Assembly (NCBI GenBank): GCA_933822405.4
Contig: CAKOGP040002202.1
Span: forward strand, 718,437 to 782,436
DNA: 64,000 nt
Origin: Cylindrotheca closterium
Lineage: Eukaryota; Bacillariophyta; Bacillariophyceae; Bacillariales; Bacillariaceae
Direction of reading: 5' to 3'
Both the position numbers and the translations under genes were made by a program. Positions 1 to 10,125 of the stretch are shown one piece after another. Under the pieces are notes generated by a model, which saw nothing but the letters and a program-made list of their open reading frames with translations, made no database searches and was not told where the DNA came from. Numbering within the stretch: position 1 is the first letter of the stretch; each line of letters begins with the position of its first letter.

Positions 1-1164
1 CTGCTGCTTGAATTCAGCGGTGTGCTTGTTTTCTTCCTCGACCTCAGACAATTTCTTGTTGGTTGAAGCAAGCACAGCCTTGTTGGATTCGTCGTTCTTC
101 CTGAGTTCAAGGATTTCTTCCTCCTTTGACCGGAGTTCCTCGACTAGCTTGAGTGCCTTGTACTCATAATCCTTCAAGCTGGAAATCGCGCAATCTCTCA
201 TCGTGATGGTGCTTTCTTGCTCTTGGACAGTCTTTTGTTCCGCCTCCAACTGCATCGTCAGCTCCATCACCTTGGCATCAAGTGAACTGTTCTTTTCCTT
301 CTCCGATGACAACGTCTTCATACTGATCTCATACAGTTGACGCTTTTCGCCTACTTCTTGCTTGATTTCTTTGAGTTCCTTTTCCAAGGATCGAACAGTA
401 TTTCGTTCGTTCTCCAAAGTGTCGTTGAGAGCAGCTTTCGACTCCCTTCCTGAGTCAATGACACTCAACAGCTTATTCTTCTCTTGTTCCAAGTCCTCGA
501 TTCGACTTTGCTTCATCGATGAGTCTTGTTCAAGATCTGCAATCATCTGCTCCTTATCGGCGATGACGTTGGTCTTGTCCTTTATTTCAGATTTCAAGTC
601 CTTCGTCTTTTGGGTCTCGCTCTGGAGACGTTCAATTTCTTTCTTTAAGATTCGATTCTGTCTTGCTTCGGCATCACGAATTGCCATAGCTTCCCTTTGA
701 CCATTTTCCAAAGTAGACTTCCCCTGACGCTCTGCCTTCAATTGTCCCTCCAAATCATCCCTTTCCTTTTGGAGTTCGACAATTCTCTTGCTCATGTCTT
801 CCTCAGACCCACTGTAGCTGTGTCTCTCAAGAACTTGGACATTCATCTCGTCCAATAAGCTCTTGAGTCTTTTGTTTTCTTTTTCCAGTGAGCCAACGTT
901 CTTGTGCATGCTGCGGTCCTTCAATCGTTCCAGGGTGAGTCGGCAAATAATGAAGCCTAGAGGCAAGGCGAGGCCTCCAGTGTACCATCTCGTTCCTGCA
1001 AGGAGGACAGCAAACAAGGTTTCCCTATTCGTCTTTACCCTATGGAGCGTCTCTTTTATTTTCTGGGGAGTCGGAGCCTTCATGGTGGTGAGAAAGGTGT
1101 GTCGTTTCTGCTTCCAATGCTTCCGATGAGAAAAGCGAAAACGGCGATGATGCCAACGAGACAT
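1..1164 (-). CDS. Membrane-anchored coiled-coil protein, 5' part
   Basis: The minus-strand frame is open from an ATG at 1164 to the window edge (388 codons, no stop), so the gene continues beyond base 1. The N-terminus is strongly basic (Arg, His and Lys clusters in about the first 45 residues). A hydrophobic stretch containing LFAVLLAG and LPLGFIICRLTL follows at roughly residues 55-85 and probably spans or anchors in a membrane. From about residue 95 onward the protein is a long charged coiled coil with heptad-like Leu spacing and many Glu-Lys pairs. I do not recognise a named family; the architecture suggests a tether or scaffold, as in golgin-like or plastid-envelope coiled-coil proteins, but that is inference. 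The ATG at 1164 is the first in the open frame. Low-complexity coiled coil prevents a more specific call. Confidence 0.7.
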   Translation of the reverse strand, partial: MSRWHHRRFRFSHRKHWKQKRHTFLTTMKAPTPQKIKETLHRVKTNRETLFAVLLAGTRWYTGGLALPLGFIICRLTLERLKDRSMHKNVGSLEKENKRLKSLLDEMNVQVLERHSYSGSEEDMSKRIVELQKERDDLEGQLKAERQGKSTLENGQREAMAIRDAEARQNRILKKEIERLQSETQKTKDLKSEIKDKTNVIADKEQMIADLEQDSSMKQSRIEDLEQEKNKLLSVIDSGRESKAALNDTLENERNTVRSLEKELKEIKQEVGEKRQLYEISMKTLSSEKEKNSSLDAKVMELTMQLEAEQKTVQEQESTITMRDCAISSLKDYEYKALKLVEELRSKEEEILELRKNDESNKAVLASTNKKLSEVEEENKHTAEFKQQ

Positions 1165-2016
1165 GTTATCGCCAAATTTGAAATTTGATTGATTTGATGT
1201 GTCACATAGTTTCAGTCACGAGGAGGAGCACAGAATAGAAGTCAATCTTCTCATGAGACGACTCACTCGAATAAATGAAGTAGTCGAACCGGTCAAAATG
1301 TACTTTCCGCACGCGTCCATCAATATTGACTTCGTTGAAAATGGATTGAAAGCAATCACGCACATCGTAAATCTTCACACGCTTCCTTTGCGAAACCATT
1401 ATCATGAAGTAGATTCCTGTATTATTGTACAATATACTTTGCATTGATCATGATTGCCTCGATCAAAACGATTGAATGATACTAGAACTGTCTAGAATTA
1501 AACTAGGTGCTAGGTACCATCCTCGATGGAACTGAAAGTCGAGCACCCAAGGCTACATTTCCATTTTTTAACCGTGAAGGCAATCATATGAGGGGATGAG
1601 AAGGATATGCTCCAATTCAGGAGGATACTTGGTCACATTATGTGCAATCATTCGTTTCTTTTTTAAAAAAAGGTATGTTTGTCACCATCAAAATAAAATA
1701 TGTTTCGACAACACACGGTCAAAAGCGCAGAGATGATTCGCGAGTTTTTTGTTTTTCCCGCGTAGTATTTGGTGTTCATCTCACTTTTTGATGATGCCAG
1801 GCCAGTCGTGTCTGTCTGAGGAAATCCAGTTCGGCACTGGGTATTCTTCGACGTCAATGTACGATGCGTTTGGTACAAATTCTACGCGACTATTCACAAA
1901 ATGTCCGATCAAGCATCCCGAAGTCAAAATTAAGAACCATTTTGCTTCCAACCCATTCTGCTGTCATAAATTTCCATCTGGAAGAAAGTAACAAAGCAGT
2001 CCAAGAAAGCGAAAGC

Positions 2017-2287
2017 ATGGCTAAGAATGGCAAGATGAAGTCCAAGGTAAGCAGTTGTCTCTGCATTTTTCAACCATCGATCACGCCCCATTAATCCGAT
2101 CTCACGACATTATCCTTTCTGTTTTCTGCAACAGGCGGCCGAAGACACCAAGAAGGCAAAGTCGGATGCTGGGGTCAAGGGGGGCAAGGGAGCTAAGGGC
2201 AAGAAATCGGCGGCTGACAAGAAGTCAAAGCCTGCTGAGGACAACAAGAAGAAGCCAGCTGGAGGCAAGAAAGGCAAGAAGCAATAG
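2017..2287 (+). CDS. Small lysine-rich HMG-tail-like protein (array copy A)
   Basis: Two exons: 2017-2046 and 2135-2287, intron 2047-2134 (GTAAGC...ACAG, 88 bp, phase 0). The product is 60 residues and about 40% Lys, with Ala, Gly, Asp and Pro making up most of the rest and no aromatic residue. Exon 1 encodes ten residues ending KMKSK, the same ending as exon 1 of the neighbouring HMG-box genes (KVKSK). The 5' flank is also homologous to theirs. The protein therefore looks like a paralogue of the HMG gene that keeps the basic tail and lacks the box. Such a composition fits a DNA- or chromatin-binding linker-type protein, but this is inferred. The ATG was chosen because the splice-joined frame is open and matches all sister copies. 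A ten-codon upstream ORF (1901-1933) precedes it. Confidence 0.75.
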
Positions 2288-3075
2288 TCCATGGAGAATG
2301 GCACTCGACGCTCAATTTAATCCACCCTAACTAGACTATAGATATAGAATCTACTGCACTCAATGCCATTACCTTTAGAATTTCGATGCTTTGGAATGCA
2401 TGATCGATCGAGATCATCGCCAAACCGTAGCATGATCCAGCACAAGTTTGGACGTAACCGCTGATCGCGCAAGAACAGGTCATTGTCAACATAGATTTTG
2501 TAAAACAGCACCATTCAAAACAAATTACGACTGAGATCAAACTGACTTTTAAAACGAATGAGCTTTTTATAGAGATGCGTATATTCTAACTTAGACATCT
2601 TTGGTTCGCTTGCGTACTTGTCTCAATCCAATCTAAGCACCATAGATCATGACGAGACTTCGTTGATATAGTGGCACCAGACACTTGGTGCATTACTCGT
2701 ATCATCAAATCAGTTCAATTCTGAAAAAGGAAACCATGGTTGTCAACAGCAATACCGGTACGCAACTTGCCTTGCTTCGAGAACAACCGATAAAACACCT
2801 AGATCCGCAGTATTCGTTCAGGTTGGCAGAAGAGCGAATAACTTGGTGTTCGTCTCATCTTTTGATGGTCCCAGTCGTGTCTGCGCAATCGGCACTGTGT
2901 ATTCTTCGACGTCAATGTATGACGCGTTTGGTACAAATTCTACGGGATTATTCACAAAATGTCCGATCAAGCATCCCGAAGTCGAAACCAAGAACCATTT
3001 TTGCTTCCAACCCATTCTGCTGTCATAAATTTCCATCTGGAAGAAAGTAACAAAGCAGTCCAAGAAAGCGAAAGC

Positions 3076-3338
3076 ATGGCTAAGAATGGCAAGATGAAGT
3101 CCAAGGTAAGCAGTTGTCTCTGCATTTTTCAACCATCGATCACGCCCCATTAATCCGATCTCACGACATTATCCTTTCTGTTTTCTTGCGACAGGCGGCC
3201 GAAGACACCAAGAAGACAAAGTCGGATGCTGAGGCCAAGGGAGCCAAGGGCAAGAAATCGGCTGCTGACAAGAAGTCAAAGCCTGCTGAGGACAAGAAGA
3301 AGAAGCCAGCTGGAGGCAAGAAAGGCAAAAAGCAATAG
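3076..3338 (+). CDS. Small lysine-rich HMG-tail-like protein (array copy B)
   Basis: Exons 3076-3105 and 3195-3338, intron 3106-3194 (GTAAGC...ACAG, phase 0). The predicted product is 57 residues, Lys/Ala/Gly-rich, with the same exon 1 as copy A and a shorter linker in exon 2 (lacking the Gly-Gly-Lys insertion). An upstream ATG at 2959 is in frame with the main ATG with no stop between, so a 39-residue N-terminal extension is possible in this copy and in its duplicate at 9598, but not in copies A or C. The conserved short start is preferred because all five lysine-rich copies share it. Confidence 0.72.
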
Positions 3339-3344
3339 TCCATG

Positions 3345-3890
3345 ATTGATAATGAAAATGACAATCGAATTCATCTACGCTAGGTAAAGTATAGAATCCA
3401 ATACACTCGACATACTTCTTCCGAACTTTTGCTTTGTTTTTAGAGGATCTGCAGGACGTCATATCCAGATTCCAATTCCTCCGGCCGCATGAATAAACCT
3501 ATTCCTCGTTGTCAAAGCTGAACGCTGTGTCAGAGAGACTCTCATGTTCGTACTCGGTATCAAAGTCGCTACCCGAGAGGGGCATCTGCAATATTGACGG
3601 TACTGTGATCCCAATAAGGAAAAAGCCAAAATGCAGTAAATGCCTTTGGCTCGTCCTTTCCCCACAAGCACGGAATGAATCGCATTCTGAATGACAACGT
3701 CTGCACCCCGGCTTTGGTTTCGATAGTTTGCGCGATACATTGGATAATAATTCTCGTTGTCCTTTTGCGGCACCCTACGATGGGGCATTATTGTCACTTT
3801 CCACAGCGACAGCTCCAAACGAAAAGTCATCTCATGGCGTGCCCATTGCCCAACGTATCAAAAGAAGAGGCGGATGGACTTTCGTCGGGT
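3345..3890. other. Stretch without a confident gene
   Basis: Only short open frames occur. A minus-strand stretch at 3499-3586 reads as an acidic C-terminus (Asp/Glu/Ser-rich) preceded by a possible acceptor, but no matching upstream exon could be recognised. Confidence 0.4.
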
Positions 3891-4235
3891 TTATGTATCA
3901 TCTTCACCTTGAATGGATTCCAAAAGACGCAATAGTTCAAACTGCTGTCTCCGGGTAAATCCCCATCATCCTTCCATCTCCACGATGACTGGCTACTCAA
4001 GTACCAACTTCAAGAGACGAACGGATTTGCTCAAGGTGTTGTTGAACAAATAGTTCGTCATAGTCTTCCAGTCTCGGCGCGCCAAAATCCCCACAGAATA
4101 TCTGTCAAGGAGACATTCCATGACTGTTGCATTTGGATTTGGTGATGTGGCGAGGATATGGCAAGGTTTCATTCTATAGGCATCTTCCGCGTGTTCAATG
4201 TCCAGATCGCCGACCAAAGCCAGGAGCCCAAGCAC
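3891..4235 (-). pseudogene. Decayed C-terminal fragment of a diatom LRR/ankyrin-like protein
   Basis: The minus frame from about 4235 to 4010 contains KPCHILATS followed by LLDRY and ends near LLKLVLE. This is the periodic pattern (…HILA…LLDRYP…) typical of the C-terminal repeats in the large diatom family of BspA-type LRR/ankyrin-like proteins. The same frame then has stop codons at about 4000 and 3970 but continues with coding-like sequence (RRQQFELLRLLESIQGEDD) to a TAA at 3891-3893. No upstream LRR part is visible on the same strand. I read it as a dead 3' remnant trapped inside the chromatin-gene array. Family assignment is from pattern memory and moderately uncertain. Confidence 0.45.
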
Positions 4236-4786
4236 TTCAATGCTAGATCTGGATGTTGAAGAGTAGTAGCATCCCTGATGGACTGGTAGGCTCGCAAACC
4301 GGCCTGCAATAGGTAGAAGTCACTCATTGCCATTGCGCTGCAAGCATTGTCACTAAGGTCACGAGCAAAAATACCAGAAATGGCAAAGTGACTATAAAAG
4401 CTTTGCAATACGCAAAACACTTGTTGCCAATTGCGTTGCACCAAAGTTGATTTGTTCTGCAGGCTGTACTGTATAGTCAAACAATCCATCGATATGTTCC
4501 AATTAGGCTATTGTTGTGTAATGCGCTTGTTTTTTGTACGGTGTGAAGTGGTCGAAACGCTGTAGCTTTTTCTTCATGGTGGACGAAAGGGGTGATGTTT
4601 TAAGTTTATGTGCGTTGTGATGTCAAGGCGGGACATGTGGATACCCGCCAATCACAATTAAGCCCTCGCATTTTTATAATTATTGCTATTTGGGTTGCAA
4701 TGAGCATACTGTAGCGTTATTGGACTGCCGCCGGTACACATGCATGAATGAACTTGGTGGTTGTGCAATATTGAATATGTTTCAGC
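4236..4786. other. Intergenic spacer upstream of HMG gene 1
   Basis: No convincing coding sequence. A short inverted repeat (GCGGG...CCCGC) lies near 4628-4652 and AT-rich sequence near 4670-4690. The block homologous to the array 5' flanks begins at about 4795. Confidence 0.5.
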
Positions 4787-5116
4787 ATGACGCCCAAAAG
4801 CGCGAAAATGCGCGTTCGTTCTAGTTTGTTTTTATCTTTGTTGCGTGGTATTTTGAATTTTAGTGTTCATCTCATGTATTCCTGGTGTCAGTCGTGTCTG
4901 TGTGTAAATTTCAAATTCGGATTGAGAAGTATTCTTCGCAGACGTCGAAACTGTGCAGTACGGCACCTTTGGTACAAATTCTACGCGAGTATTCACAAAG
5001 CGTCCGATCAAGCAACCAAAATCACATCATTTCAGAACCATTTTTGCTGTCACTCTACTCTGATCACAAATTTCCATTTGGACGAAAGCAACAAAGCAGT
5101 CAAAGAAAGCAACAAC

Positions 5117-5664
5117 ATGGCACCAAAGACAGAAGATGGCAAGGTCAAGTCCAAGGTAAGCAGGTCGCTGTGCATTTTGCAACCACTGTCTGTGCTCTGT
5201 GCATTCAAATGAAGAATGAATCGCTGTTATCATTTGCAGTTGCAGGAATTGTTTGTTTCTGACAATCCCACCCAAGAATGCATCCTCACCATATCCAATT
5301 TCTTTTGATGCAGAAGACTACCCAAGCGAACAAGAAGATGAAGCCAGCCGCAGCCAAGAAATCTACCAAGAAATCAGCTGCCCCAAAGAGCAATGCCAAG
5401 AAGAACAAGAGGAAGATGAAGCCTGCTGCAGACCCAAATGCCCCAAAGAAACCACTATCTGGATTCATGAAGTTCAGTCAAGAACATCGTGCAATCATCA
5501 AGGAAGAAAACCCCGATCTTTCGTTTGGAGGAATCGGAAAGAAGCTTGGAGACATGTGGCGAGCACTTTCCGCAGATGAAAAGGCAGCCTACAAGCCCGT
5601 CAAGAGTGTTGTAGATATGCCCATCGCAGCTGTCGAGTCTCTTGCCCCTGCCATTGTGGCGTAG
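5117..5664 (+). CDS. HMG-box chromatin protein 1 of the array
   Basis: Exons 5117-5155 and 5314-5664, intron 5156-5313 (GTAAGC...TGCAG, phase 0); 129 residues. Residues 1-13 (exon 1) are basic and end in KVKSK. Residues 14-52 form a Lys/Ala-rich linker resembling a histone H1 tail. An HMG box follows from residue 53: DPNAPKKPLSGFMKFSQEHR, then LSFGGIGKKLGDMW and DEKAAYKP. The minor-groove-binding helices I and II are recognisable. The sequence turns into a hydrophobic Val/Pro/Ala tail where helix III normally continues, so the box is about 55 instead of about 70 residues. Expected role: non-sequence-specific DNA bending in chromatin. It lies between lysine-rich copies B and C on the same strand and shares their 5' flank. 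Confidence 0.88.
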
Positions 5665-6303
5665 TGGATGTAGCATATATTATTTGGTTTGGAGATGAAT
5701 CGAAACCATTACTATAAAATAGATTCCTGTATTATTGTACCGGTACAATCTACATGATTGCTTCGATCAAAACGATTGAATGATACCAGCTAGAGTAGAA
5801 CTGTCAAGAGTTGAACCAGGTGGAATCGTCCTTGGTGGAATTGAAAGTCGAGCACCCAAGGCTAGCTTGTAATTTTAAAAGCGTGTAAGCAATCTTCGAG
5901 GAAGGATGAGACGGAGGCACTTGGTCACATTTTTGGCAGAAGAACGAAAATCATTCGTTTCTTTTTTAACCATCAAAATATGTTTCGACAACACGGTCAA
6001 AAGCGCAAAGCGAGTTTGTTTCTCTTTCCCACGTAGTATTTGGTGTTCGACTCATCTTTTGATGGTGCCAGTCGTGTCTGCGCAAGTTAATCCAGTTCGG
6101 CACTGGGTATTCTTCGACTTCAGTGTACTGTTGTACACGTGTACGAGATATTTGGTACAAACTCTACGCGAGTATTCACAAAATGTCCGATCAAGCTCAA
6201 GCATCCCGAAGTCAAAATTCAGAACCATTTTTGCTTCCAACCCATTCTGTTGTCATAAATTTTCATCTGGAAGAAAAACAAATCAGCCCAAGAAAGCGAA
6301 AGC

Positions 6304-6584
6304 ATGGCTAAGAATGGCAAGATGAAGTCCAAGGTAAGCAGTCGTCTTTTGCAGTTTTCAAGCATCAATCACGCCTATTAATCCGATCTCACGACATTAT
6401 CCTTTCTGTTTTCTTGCAACAGGCGGCCGAAGACACCAAGAAGGCAAAGTCGGATGCTGAGGCTAAAAAGAGCAAGGGAGGCAAGGGAGCCAAAGGCAAG
6501 AAATCGGCTGCTGACAAGAAGTCAAAGCCTGCTGAGGACAACAAGAAGAAGCCAGCTGGAGGCAAGAAAGGCAAGAAGCAATAG
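6304..6584 (+). CDS. Small lysine-rich HMG-tail-like protein (array copy C)
   Basis: Exons 6304-6333 and 6423-6584, intron 6334-6422 (GTAAGC...ACAG, phase 0). It encodes 63 residues, the longest of the five, with an extra KKSKGG segment in the linker. Exon 1 is identical in protein sequence to copies A and B. It follows HMG gene 1, whose 3' flank (5700-5870) is homologous to 1391-1560 and 7919-8080, so the HMG / lysine-rich order is a repeating unit. An upstream ATG at 6183 opens a frame that ends out of register with this CDS. Confidence 0.75.
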
Positions 6585-7075
6585 TCCATGGAGAATGGCA
6601 TGTGACGCTCAATTTAATCCACCTAACTATGCTATAGATATAGAATCTGCTACACTCAGTACCATCACCTTTAGAATTTTCGATGCTTTTGGTCGCCTAG
6701 CAGGGTCGGTTTGAAATTAACCCGAAACCGCGCAATGAGAAAATATTGTCAGCATGGATTACCACAATAGAATATAGATTATTCTACAGCCGAGAATAAA
6801 AGGACTTTTTAAATAGAATGAGCTTTCTTATCACTGATTTACAATTGATAAATCAAAAAATTAGGCTCGCGTCCATACCAGTCTCAACCCACTTTTTGCA
6901 TCAGCGATGGCAACACTTGGTTGGTTCAGGTAATGTAGCACAAGACTGACTTGGGGCATCATCATACTCTTCTCATCAAATCGGTTCAGCTCTCAAGGAA
7001 ACGATGGTTGTCAACAGTAATATACTCAACTCGTCGTGCTTCGCATATTCGGGAGCTAGCAATAAAATTTCTAGA
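6585..7075. other. Intergenic spacer in the array
   Basis: AT-rich sequence with no coding signal. Parts (6960-7090) are weakly homologous to 2700-2830 and 9230-9340, the upstream flank of array copies B and B'. Confidence 0.5.
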
Positions 7076-7340
7076 TCTTCAGGTTGGCAGAAGAGCGAAA
7101 AATTTGGTGTCCGTCTCATCTTTTGACATTGCAAGTCTTGTCTGTGGGTAGATTTCAAATTCGGCAAATGGCCGAATTCTTCGACGTCAATGTGTGCGAC
7201 ACCTTTGGTACAAATTCTACGTCAGTGTTCACACAGCGTCCGATCAAAAATTCCGAGCCATTTTTGCTTCCCCCATAACCCACTCTGTCATAATTTTCCA
7301 TCTGGAAGAAACTCACAAAGCAGTCAAAGAAAGCGAAAGC

Positions 7341-7907
7341 ATGGCACCAAATACAAAAGATGGCAAGGCCAAGTCCAAAGTAAGCAATTCGCTGTGCATT
7401 TTCCAACCATTGTCTGTGCAGAGCACAGTCAAATAAATGAATCGAGGGTGTATCATTTCTAGCTACAGGAAATCTTTGTTTTTTTTCGCATGGAGATTTC
7501 ACTTCCACCCAATGCATGCTCACCATATCCAATTTCTTTTGATGCAGAAGACTATCCAAGCGACCAAGAAGATGAAGCCAGCCGCAGCCAAGAAAACCAC
7601 CACCAAGAAATCCGCTGCCCCAAAAAGCGCTGCCGTTGCCAAGAAAAACAACAGGAAGATGAAGGCAGCTGCAGACCCAAATGCTCCCAAGAAACCACTC
7701 TCAGGATTCATGAAGTTCAGTCAAGAACATCGTGCCATCGTCAAAGGGGCAAACCCTGACCTTTCCTTTGGGGGAATCGGAAAGAAGCTTGGAGACATGT
7801 GGCGAACACTTTCTGGAGATGAAAAGGCAGCTTACAAGCCCGTCAAAAGTGTTGTAGATATGCCCATTGCAGCTGTCGAGCCCGTTGCCCCTGCCATTGT
7901 GGCTTAG
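7341..7907 (+). CDS. HMG-box chromatin protein 2 of the array
   Basis: Exons 7341-7379 and 7548-7907, intron 7380-7547 (GTAAGC...TGCAG, phase 0); 132 residues. Same architecture as HMG gene 1: 13-residue basic exon 1 (ending KAKSK), Lys/Ala/Thr linker, then the box from residue 56 (DPNAPKKPLSGFMKFSQEHR, LSFGGIGKKLGDMW, DEKAAYKP), and the same Val/Pro/Ala tail in place of a full helix III. Differences from gene 1 are scattered and conservative, as expected for purifying selection. The donor is displaced by one base relative to the sisters (AAA|GTAAGC instead of AAG|GTAAGC) without changing phase. Likely DNA-bending chromatin role by family. Confidence 0.88.
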
Positions 7908-8540
7908 TGAAGATGAATCGAAACCATTATCATGAAGTAGATTCCTGTATTATTGTACAATATACTTTGCATTGATCATGATTGCCTCGATCAAAACGAT
8001 TGAATGATACTAGAACTGTCTAGAATTAAACTAGTTGCTACCATCCTCGATGGAACTGAAAGTCGAGCACCCAAGGCTACATTTCCATTTTTTAACCGTG
8101 AAGGCAATCATATGAGGGGATGAGAAGGATATGCTCCAATTCAGGAGGATACTTGGTCACATTATGTGCAATCATTCGTTTCTTTTTTAAAAAAAGGTAT
8201 GTTTGTCACCATCAAAATAAAATATGTTTCGACAACACACGGTCAAAAGCGCAGAGATGATTCGCGAGTTTTTTGTTTTTCCCGCGTAGTATTTGGTGTT
8301 CATCTCACTTTTTGATGATGCCAGGCCAGTCGTGTCTGTCTGAGGAAATCCAGTTCGGCACTGGGTATTCTTCGACGTCAATGTACGATGCGTTTGGTAC
8401 AAATTCTACGCGACTATTCACAAAATGTCCGATCAAGCATCCCGAAGTCAAAATTAAGAACCATTTTGCTTCCAACCCATTCTGCTGTCATAAATTTCCA
8501 TCTGGAAGAAAGTAACAAAGCAGTCCAAGAAAGCGAAAGC

Positions 8541-8812
8541 ATGGCTAAGAATGGCAAGATGAAGTCCAAGGTAAGCAGTTGTCTCTGCATTTTTCAACCA
8601 TCGATCACGCCCCATTAATCCGATCTCACGACATTATCCTTTCTGTTTTCTTGCAACAGGCGGCCGAAGACACCAAGAAGGCAAAGTCGGATGCTGGGGT
8701 CAAGGGGGGCAAGGGAGCTAAGGGCAAGAAATCGGCGGCTGACAAGAAGTCAAAGCCTGCTGAGGACAACAAGAAGAAGCCAGCTGGAGGCAAGAAAGGC
8801 AAGAAGCAATAG
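8541..8812 (+). CDS. Small lysine-rich HMG-tail-like protein (array copy A')
   Basis: Exons 8541-8570 and 8660-8812, intron 8571-8659 (GTAAGC...ACAG, phase 0). The 60-residue protein is identical to copy A at 2017; the intron differs by one T in the pyrimidine tract. Near-identity extends through 5' and 3' flanks, so the duplication is very recent or is maintained by conversion. Same inferred chromatin role as the other lysine-rich copies. Confidence 0.75.
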
Positions 8813-9597
8813 TCCATGGAGAATGGCACTCGACGCTCAATTTAATCCACCCTAACTAGACTATAGATATAGAATCTACTGCACTCAATGCCATTACCTT
8901 TAGAATTTCGATGCTTTGGAATGCATGATCGATCGAGATCATCGCCAAACCGTAGCATGATCCAGCACAAGTTTGGACGTAACCGCTGATCGCGCAAGAA
9001 CAGGTCATTGTCAACATAGATTTTGTAAAACAGCACCATTCAAAACAAATTACGACTGAGATCAAACTGACTTTTAAAACGAATGAGCTTTTTATAGAGA
9101 TGCGTATATTCTAACTTAGACATCTTTGGTTCGCTTGCGTACTTGTCTCAATCCAATCTAAGCACCATAGATCATGACGAGACTTCGTTGATATAGTGGC
9201 ACCAGACACTTGGTGCATTACTCGTATCATCAAATCAGTTCAATTCTGAAAAAGGAAACGATGGACTCACTCGCCTTGCTTCGAATATTCGGGAACAACC
9301 GATAAAACACCTAGATCCGCAGTATTCGTTCAGGTTGGCAGAAGAGCGAATAACTTGGTGTTCGTCTCATCTTTTGATGGTCCCAGTCGCGTCTGCGCAA
9401 GTTAATCCAGTTCGGCACCCGGCACGGGGTATATATGTGTACGACGTGTTTAGTACAAATTCTACGGGATTATTCACAAAATGTCCGATCAAGCATCCCG
9501 AAGTCAAAACCAAGAACCATTTTTGCTTCCAACCCATTCTGCTGTCATAAATTTCCATCTGGAAGAAAGTAACAAAGCAGTCCAAGAAAGCGAAAGC

Positions 9598-9860
9598 ATG
9601 GCTAAGAATGGCAAGATGAAGTCCAAGGTAGGCAGTCGTCTCTGCATTTTTCAACCATCGATCACGCCCCATTAATCCGATCTCACGACATTATCCTTTC
9701 TGTTTTCTTGCAACAGGCGGCCGGAGACACCAAGAAGACAAAGTCGGATGCTGAGGCCAAGGGAGCCAAGGGCAAGAAATCGGCTGCTGACAAGAAGTCA
9801 AAGCCTGCTGAGGACAAGAAGAAGAAGCCAGCTGGAGGCAAGAAAGGCAAAAAGCAATAG
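9598..9860 (+). CDS. Small lysine-rich HMG-tail-like protein (array copy B')
   Basis: Exons 9598-9627 and 9717-9860, intron 9628-9716 (GTAGGC...ACAG, phase 0); 57 residues. It differs from copy B by one residue at the start of exon 2 (Glu to Gly at the AAED motif). The donor is GTAGGC instead of GTAAGC. An in-frame upstream ATG at 9481 would add 39 residues, as in copy B. The promoter-proximal region (9380-9460) differs from copy B although the exons match. Confidence 0.72.
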
Positions 9861-10125
9861 CCAATTGGGAATGGCACTTGACGATCAATTATATTAACCC
9901 GAGCTATACTATAGATATAGAATCTACTGCACTCAATGTCAATACCTTTAGAATTTCGATGTTTTGGATGAACTTTCAGATAATGGATTTTATTTGTTTC
10001 TATAGTATTGTTATCGTTCGAAGAATATCTGCTTGTGCTGGTTTATACTGCTCACACGGTCGAAGCACTGTGTATGTGACTCGAATTGTCAAGGACTTAT
10101 AATGGGCTATTGCCGAGCTTGTGTC

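Larger units (their letters stand above)
1391..3338 (+). repeat. Duplicated ~1.95 kb block, copy 1 (two lysine-rich genes)
   Basis: This block matches 7919-9860 in the same orientation. It starts inside sequence that elsewhere is the 3' flank of an HMG-box gene (the motif ending in ATTGTACAATATACTTTGC) and ends at the stop codon of the second lysine-rich gene. The first ~1.35 kb is almost identical between copies apart from a few small indels (near 1503, and one T missing before the acceptor at 2134). After about 2735 the copies differ in the upstream region of the second gene, then match again. Confidence 0.9.
7919..9860 (+). repeat. Duplicated ~1.95 kb block, copy 2
   Basis: Same-orientation copy of 1391-3338, offset about 6.52 kb. 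Here the block directly follows the HMG gene 2 stop codon, so this is probably the complete arrangement, with copy 1 lacking its leading HMG gene. Confidence 0.9.

Noticed and set aside
362..1129. Plus-strand open frames rich in Ser, Phe and Leu
   Set aside because: They are antisense readings of the coiled-coil gene; the Lys/Glu-rich sense strand explains them.
1202..1444. Open frame on the minus strand upstream of the coiled-coil gene (DVRDCFQSIFNEVNIDG)
   Set aside because: Its first half overlaps the duplicated block border and no family or proper start fits; it may be a truncated gene end but cannot be supported.
3499..3830. Possible minus-strand gene with an acidic last exon
   Set aside because: The last ~29 codons look coding and follow an acceptor-like TTGCAG, but no donor or upstream exon with a consistent frame was found.
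2110..9877. Minus-strand frames full of Phe/Leu/Pro repeated at each array copy
   Set aside because: They are antisense shadows of the Lys/Ala-rich exons.
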